From assembly GCF_900496995.4 (NCBI RefSeq), contig NC_044008.1:4254453-4318452 (forward strand): DNA of 64,000 nt, read 5' to 3'. Numbering within the stretch: position 1 is the first letter of the stretch; each line of letters begins with the position of its first letter. The stretch comes from Aquila chrysaetos chrysaetos. Taxonomy: Eukaryota > Chordata > Aves > Accipitriformes > Accipitridae. The translations under genes and the position numbers were made by a program. Below the pieces are notes generated by a model. The model ran no database searches. It was not told where the DNA came from and was given only the letters and a program-made list of their open reading frames with translations. Positions 59,301-64,000 of this stretch are shown here, piece by piece.

Positions 59301-62300
59301 GATACTACTGTGCTTCACATCTTGGTTCTAAAGGATTCTTTCTGTATTGCTAGAGAAGTGGTTTGGCAAGCTGGTCTGTTATAACCGTGTTCAGTTACTC
59401 ATTTCTGATGTGAAAGAAGAAATGTTGCAGACTGATTTCTCTGGGTAGACTGGAAACCTCCACAGCATGGAGGGGGAATTTGCCCACTACCCTTTGCTTT
59501 AGGAGGTACTTTATGAATATCTTCCCTGAAGGGGTTATGCGCTACAGACAATTTTGTAAGTTTTTGAGGGATACAGTATTTGTTAAAGAGGGGTGTATGC
59601 ACTAGTGTTTCCCTCCATGAAGATAGCTTGAAGATTGCAGTTGTCCACCAGATGGCATAGTCTTGCTACAAGAACAAAACTGTTCCCTTTTTTTGCATGT
59701 CTAATTGTTCTAAATTTTTAAAATAAGGAACAGTATGTTGTGTACGTTAAAAAATAATAAGAAAAAAGAATCTTATGCACACAAACTTTCCTTTGGAAGT
59801 CCTGATTTTATTTATGAGAAGATTCAAATTAAAAAAATGAAGCTTGGCGGAGTAAGTGGATGATACAATACTGAAAGCATTTGAAGTGTGTAAACATTAA
59901 AAACAGAAAGAGATTGTTTTGAGTAAATAATTAAGAGCAATTGAGCGATGTCAAGGAAAAGTAAATATAGGCTGGAAATGGTAGAAATATCCTGAGGGGG
60001 AGAGCTTTTAAAATGTGACGTGATCTCACAAGGAAGCCTTTGTACGGCTTGTTACTTGATGCTCAAAGCTAGGCTGGAAAAAACTGAGAAAATATTGCTG
60101 TAGCAGAACTCCCATAGTTCAGTCCATCTGCTGCTTAAATAGGGATTTTTTTTCCCTCATATGACATTCCCAAACTTCACATCTCACATTTTATTCGGTA
60201 AGATAAAAGTAGTAGTTCAAAAGAAAACAGTCTAAAATGAAGTCGGTTTAAAAGTCCGTAAGTACGTTCAAAAGTGTGTTCTGCATATTTCCTTTAGTAT
60301 TCTGTAGAGGTTTTTTTACATTTTTCCCATCTGACTTGTCAGTGGAAGATAGTTTAATAATCTAATCAGTATGATTGAGATATCTATGTATAGATATAGA
60401 GATATATATATATATATCTCTTCATCCCCCAGGAAAAGTTACAGTTCAAAAACTGTCAGTGAGATCTCTTAAAATTGTATAAATACTTTGTTTCAAGTTG
60501 CATTCATTCTTTTTAATAGACTCGTTTCTCTTTTGTGTAAACGTACAGTATACTTTTCTTTAGTCCTCAGGCCCCAAGCTGCATGCATTAATCCATTTTT
60601 GTCATAATTCTGTTCCTGATGAATAGGGCATTTAAGTTTGCTTGCCCTCTGTCTGGGTAAACTCATTGTTGTGCAGGTGGCCTCTTAATGCTTCTTTTCT
60701 CCATTTGATAAGAGGTTAATAAATGCATTGTAGACCCACAGATACAAATTCATTGTATATCCTATGAGGAAAATCCAGAATAACTCAACTCAAATCTTGT
60801 TTTTGAGTGAGAGATGAGGGGATGTTAAAGCAGCATGTGTTTGGTGGATGAAAAGCTGGACATGAGCAGGCAGTGTGCACTCGCAGCCCAGAAAGCCGAC
60901 CGTACCCTGGGCTGCATCAAAAGAAGTGTGGCCAGGAGGTCAAGGGAGGGGATTCTGCCCCTTTAACTCTGCTCTGGCGAGACCCCACCTGCAGTACTGC
61001 GTCCAGCTCTGGGACCCCCAACATCAGAAGGCCGTGGACCTGTTGGAGCGAGTCCAGAGGAGGGCCACGAAGATGATCAGAGGGCTGGAGCACCTCTCCT
61101 GTGAGGACAGGCTGAGAGAGTTGGGGTTGTTCAGCCTGGAGAAGAGAAGGCTCCAGGGAGACCTTATAGCAGCCTTCCAGTACCTAAAGGGGGCATACAA
61201 GAAAGCTGGGGACAAACTTTCTAGCAGAGCCTGTTGCGATAGGACAAGGGGTAATGGTTTTAAACTAAAAGAGGGTAGATGTAGACTAGATATAAGGAAG
61301 AAATTTTTTATAATGTGGGTGGTGAAACACTGGCACAGGTTACCCAGAGAGGTGGTAGATGCCCCATCCCTGGAAACATTCAAGGTCAGGTTGGACTGGG
61401 CTCTGAGCAACTTGATCTACTTGTCTACTTGAGCAGATGTCCCTGCTCATTGCAGGGGAGTTGGACTAGATGACCTTTAAAGGTCCATTCTAACCCAAAC
61501 TATTCTATGATTCATGTGTAAAGGAAACATTCTTCTGATTTGGATTTACGTGGAAGACTTTTTTTTGTAATTTGTTAGTATAAAAGCAGAAAATAGTACA
61601 ACTTGTAGATGAAGAGCTGTCTGTAAAAGAGTTAGATTGAAGGCATAGTACTCTAGTGTTCATAACAAGTAGGTAGTTCATGCAAAGTATTTTATTGAAA
61701 AAGCAAATACCTCTGTTTTCTTCAGCTGTAGCATCATTTCCATTTGAAGAGGAGTCAAGACCGCGGGCACCATCTTCCAAAGCAGCTATTCCTCCTCCAG
61801 TGTATGATGAGCCAGAAAGACCTCGTTCCCCCACGGGACCTAGCAACTCTTTCCTTGCTAACATGGGGTAAATGATTGACTTACGCACATTTTGTGGAAA
61901 AAAGGCATTAGAAGGTGGTGGAAACCAAAAGTTAAAATAGTTCATCGGTAGAGAAGAACAGAACCCATTGCATGTATGTGGTTAGTCTGAGTGCATGTAG
62001 TCCTAACTGCCAGGATACAGAAAAAGCAGTGGATTTACTCGATTGAGAGAAATGTGTTTGAGGTGGTTGCATTCAATGCAGTGCTTTTAAGCGAGTTCTG
62101 AAGCCACATTCCAGTATAAAGTGTTTATGGCTAGTACAAGCCAAGCTAGTGTAGTATACAGGAAAACACAGATGGCATGTTAGTTCCTCTAGGTTTCTTT
62201 TCCAGCTTTGTCTTAAATTTGTTACATACCAGTGGGCAAGTCATTTCAGCTCTGCTTTGTTTGTTTGTTCAAAAATTCAAAGCATATTTGCATGAATGTG

Positions 62301-63994
62301 GCAGCTGTGGCTGCAAATCTGTCCATTTACTTTTCTGCCTTGGATTAGCATTGTGTGTAATGCTTGTGTTACTACTGTGGCAACAAAGAGAAGTTGAATT
62401 TATAGTTAAAAACAGCTTAGAGACCTCATTTGAAAGGTGTAGTGGTTAGGTATGGCCCTCTTATCAATCACATCAGGTGTTGTGGAAATGCAGACTCAGT
62501 GGAGTCAGACCTGTATCCAGGAGGAACATAGACATAAAAGTGTAGTTTATTATGTTATTAGACTACATTTCCATTTTGGAGACAATTTTTCATGCAGTTT
62601 TTTTTATAGAAACGCTTTTTTCTTTTCTTACATTGTCCAGAAAAAGGGTAACCAAACTCAGTACTGTTGGACCAGTTTATGCATTGTTACCATCTCTGGT
62701 TAGCAATGCTCTGGGACCTTCACTTCACTGAAGGAAGTGCTAAAAATATGACCTAACCTGTCTTACTTTGTCCACACAATTGGCTACTGTTTATCCTGTG
62801 ACTTAGGTGTTTTAACCTTTTGGCATTACATAACCAGACTTTTTGGGCTTTTTTGATATGTCTTTGTATGTTTCATATAGTATGCTTAGAAAATAGTCAT
62901 GTAGTCACTGATCCTGCATTTTCTGTGTAATGGTATATGCCCATTGGTAAAATGGGTGTGACTGAGCATAGAATATTCACTGTGGTGTCAGCTACTATAC
63001 CATGGCATATCTTTTGTGTCTTGGCCTATGTAGCTATGGTCTCCAAAGAAATGTCAACACGTGTAGGTATGTTTTGATTCTATCTATTCATTTAGTGGGA
63101 ATTTCAAAACCTGTCAGTGGAGGTGCTTTTTGTAAGGTACATACAAAAAAAGGGTACCTTTAAATAGGTTGGGGACTTTATTGCCTCAATATGGTCTTGA
63201 AAATTCAGAAAGGTGAGACATGTTTAAATTAATACTGAGGATACCCAGATTTGTTATAGGAAGGGCTAGCAAAGCTGTGTATTCAGGAACTTACGCCAGC
63301 TTTGAACTAGTAGATAGTGGAATGTGATCTTGTGTGGAAAGTAAATATTCTACATCTGCCTCTTCTCTCAAGCTTTTGATACCAGCCACTGACAAAGACA
63401 AGAAACTGGACTAAATAGATCTTGGTCTAACCTGTTTTGTGATTTACTGTCAGCAACCTGATCTACTGAAAGATGTCCCTGCCCGTGGCAGAGGGGTTGG
63501 ACTAGCTGGTCTTTAAAGGTCTCTTCCAACCCAAACCATTCTATAGAGTGTACGATTCTGACTTGCACTGCTAATGGAAGTTGAGTTGTGTTTGTAAAAG
63601 TATGAACAATTTTATTTAGTCAACTTCTCTGACAACTTTTATCTGTAATTTAGGGGTAACACTTTTCATCTTCACAGGGTGCTGTGAAATGGCTAGGTTG
63701 TGAAGTCACATAGAAGCTCTTAAGTTTTCAGTCTCTGTGTAATGATATTTTAGGAGCTGGAGTATTTGAGCACTCAGGAGAAATGCAATGTTAATGTTTT
63801 GTGTAATAAACCTTTACTAACTGATGCTTTTTCTCTTTGCAGAGGGACAGTAGCTCATAAAATCATGCAGAAGTATGGTTTCAGAGAGGGCCAGGGGCTG
63901 GGAAAGCATGAACAGGGGCTGAGCACAGCACTGTCAGTAGAGAAAACGAGCAAGAGGGGTGGCAAGATCATTGTTGGTGATTCTGCAGAGAAAG
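53222..63994 (+). CDS. RBM17: RNA-binding motif protein 17 / splicing factor 45, partial at right edge
   Basis: RBM17 (SPF45) is a nuclear spliceosomal protein that influences 3' splice-site choice and binds ULM motifs of core factors through a C-terminal UHM. Seven coding exons are present: 53222-53344, 54855-54971, 55879-56045, 57993-58090, 59077-59133, 61726-61867 and 63843-63994. Joined, they give 856 nt, about 285 residues of roughly 400. The N-terminus [11 protein letters not shown] and segments IPPPVYDE and [15 protein letters not shown] are hallmark RBM17. A charged coil ([17 protein letters not shown]) and an acidic patch ([12 protein letters not shown]) follow. The last exon holds the G-patch ([12 protein letters not shown], then [11 protein letters not shown]). 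The ATG has A at -3. The UHM/RRM part is outside the window. All splice sites are GT-AG, and all phases agree. Confidence 0.96.
54855..54971 (+). CDS. RBM17: RBM17 second coding exon
   Basis: The exon has 39 codons, phase 0 to 0, acceptor GATTTTTTCAG, donor AAAG|GTAAGA. It encodes [19 protein letters not shown] and then [10 protein letters not shown], a linker typical of RBM17. Confidence 0.95.
55879..56045 (+). CDS. RBM17: RBM17 third coding exon, basic coil
   Basis: The exon has 167 nt, phase 0 in, phase 2 out, donor GAAAA|GTAAGG. It encodes [20 protein letters not shown] and an Arg/Gln/Glu-rich helix. The acceptor is TTTTTTGAG, with a disfavoured G before AG. Confidence 0.94.
57993..58090 (+). 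CDS. RBM17: RBM17 fourth coding exon, acidic-basic segment
   Basis: The exon has 98 nt, acceptor TGTCTCCTAG, donor AGAA|GTAAGG. It encodes [19 protein letters not shown] followed by an Asp/Glu run and RERRKR. Confidence 0.94.
59077..59133 (+). CDS. RBM17: RBM17 fifth coding exon
   Basis: A small exon of 57 nt ([18 protein letters not shown]), acceptor TGCTCATAG, donor GAAC|GTAAGT, phase 1 on both sides. Skipping it would preserve the frame. Confidence 0.93.
60383..60418. repeat. TA-rich microsatellite
   Basis: Imperfect TAGATATAGAGATATATATA repeats inside RBM17 intron 6. Confidence 0.85.
60842..61513 (+). repeat. CR1 LINE, well-preserved 3' part in RBM17 intron 6
   Basis: The copy begins near GGATGAAAAGCTGGACATGAG and runs through CTGCAGTACTGCGTCCAGC, GTTCAGCCTGGAGAAGAGAAG and TTGGACTAGATGACC to ATTCTATGATTC. 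An open frame of 185 codons (60875-61432) matches the C-terminal end of CR1 ORF2 and has no stop. It is the least diverged CR1 here. It lies in the same strand sense as RBM17 and lacks the 5' part of the element. Confidence 0.95.
61726..61867 (+). CDS. RBM17: RBM17 sixth coding exon
   Basis: The exon has 142 nt, acceptor GTTTTCTTCAG, donor TGGG|GTAAAT. It encodes [20 protein letters not shown] and [17 protein letters not shown], a Ser/Pro/Arg-rich stretch with SP sites typical of splicing factors. Confidence 0.95.
63445..63556 (+). repeat. CR1 LINE 3' tip in RBM17 intron 7
   Basis: CAACCTGATCTACTGAAAGATG, GCCCGTGGCAGAGGGGTTGGACTAG and CTCTTCCAACCCAAACCATTC are the last part of CR1. The tail is degraded. 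Confidence 0.88.
63843..63994 (+). CDS. RBM17: RBM17 seventh coding exon, G-patch
   Basis: The exon has 152 nt, acceptor CTCTTTGCAG, donor AAAG|GTAATT at the window edge. It encodes the G-patch ([24 protein letters not shown]) then [13 protein letters not shown]-patch proteins commonly partner DEAH helicases; for RBM17 that role is inferred from the family. Confidence 0.95.
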
Positions 63995-64000
63995 GTAATT

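Larger units (their letters stand above)
53345..63842 (+). other. RBM17: RBM17 introns 2-7
   Basis: The introns (1.5, 0.9, 1.9, 1.0, 2.6 and 2.0 kb) hold no other recognised genes. Intron 6 contains a well-preserved CR1 copy (60842-61513) and a TA microsatellite. Intron 7 contains a CR1 tip at 63445-63556. Confidence 0.8.

Overview
The window reads as a bird nuclear genome. LINE-1 elements of the CR1 family, both young copies ending in ATTCTATGATT-type tails and ancient amniote-type relics, are the dominant repeat. One solo LTR of a type common in birds is present, genes are split by small introns, and the overall repeat load is low. The species cannot be named from the sequence alone.

Three protein-coding genes are supported. 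At the left edge (1658-2203, +) is the main exon of an ENDOD1-like endonuclease, whose first exon is not visible in the window. From about 26.9 kb down to 12.3 kb on the minus strand is IL2RA (CD25, the IL-2 receptor alpha chain). It has a signal-peptide exon, two sushi exons separated by a linker exon, short stalk exons and a transmembrane exon. All junctions upstream of the transmembrane exon are phase 1 and together they form a 250-codon reading frame. That frame ends at a TGA just after the membrane helix. Beyond the stop, the same frame still spells a mammal-like cytoplasmic start (LT.QR.R) before an intact splice donor. From 51.3 kb to the right edge (+) is RBM17 (SPF45), a splicing factor, with a CpG-island promoter, a non-coding first exon and seven coding exons running into the G-patch domain. 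The UHM/RRM end lies beyond the window. The IL2RA-RBM17 divergent neighbourhood matches the mammalian order at human 10p15.1.

The 24 kb between the two start sites holds a nested insertion (an LTR inside an ancient CR1), several CR1 copies, and unassigned sequence. A 1.1 kb minisatellite built from 16-bp monomers lies there too, passing into a 51-bp higher-order repeat that ends about 180 bp before the RBM17 CpG island. By contrast, 2.8-27.9 kb, which contains IL2RA, is nearly free of recognisable transposons.

No new multi-gene system was found. The observations most worth following are the stop codon in the IL2RA transmembrane exon, the minisatellite against the RBM17 promoter, the altered nuclease motif in the ENDOD1-like gene, and the atypical 3' splice site in RBM17.
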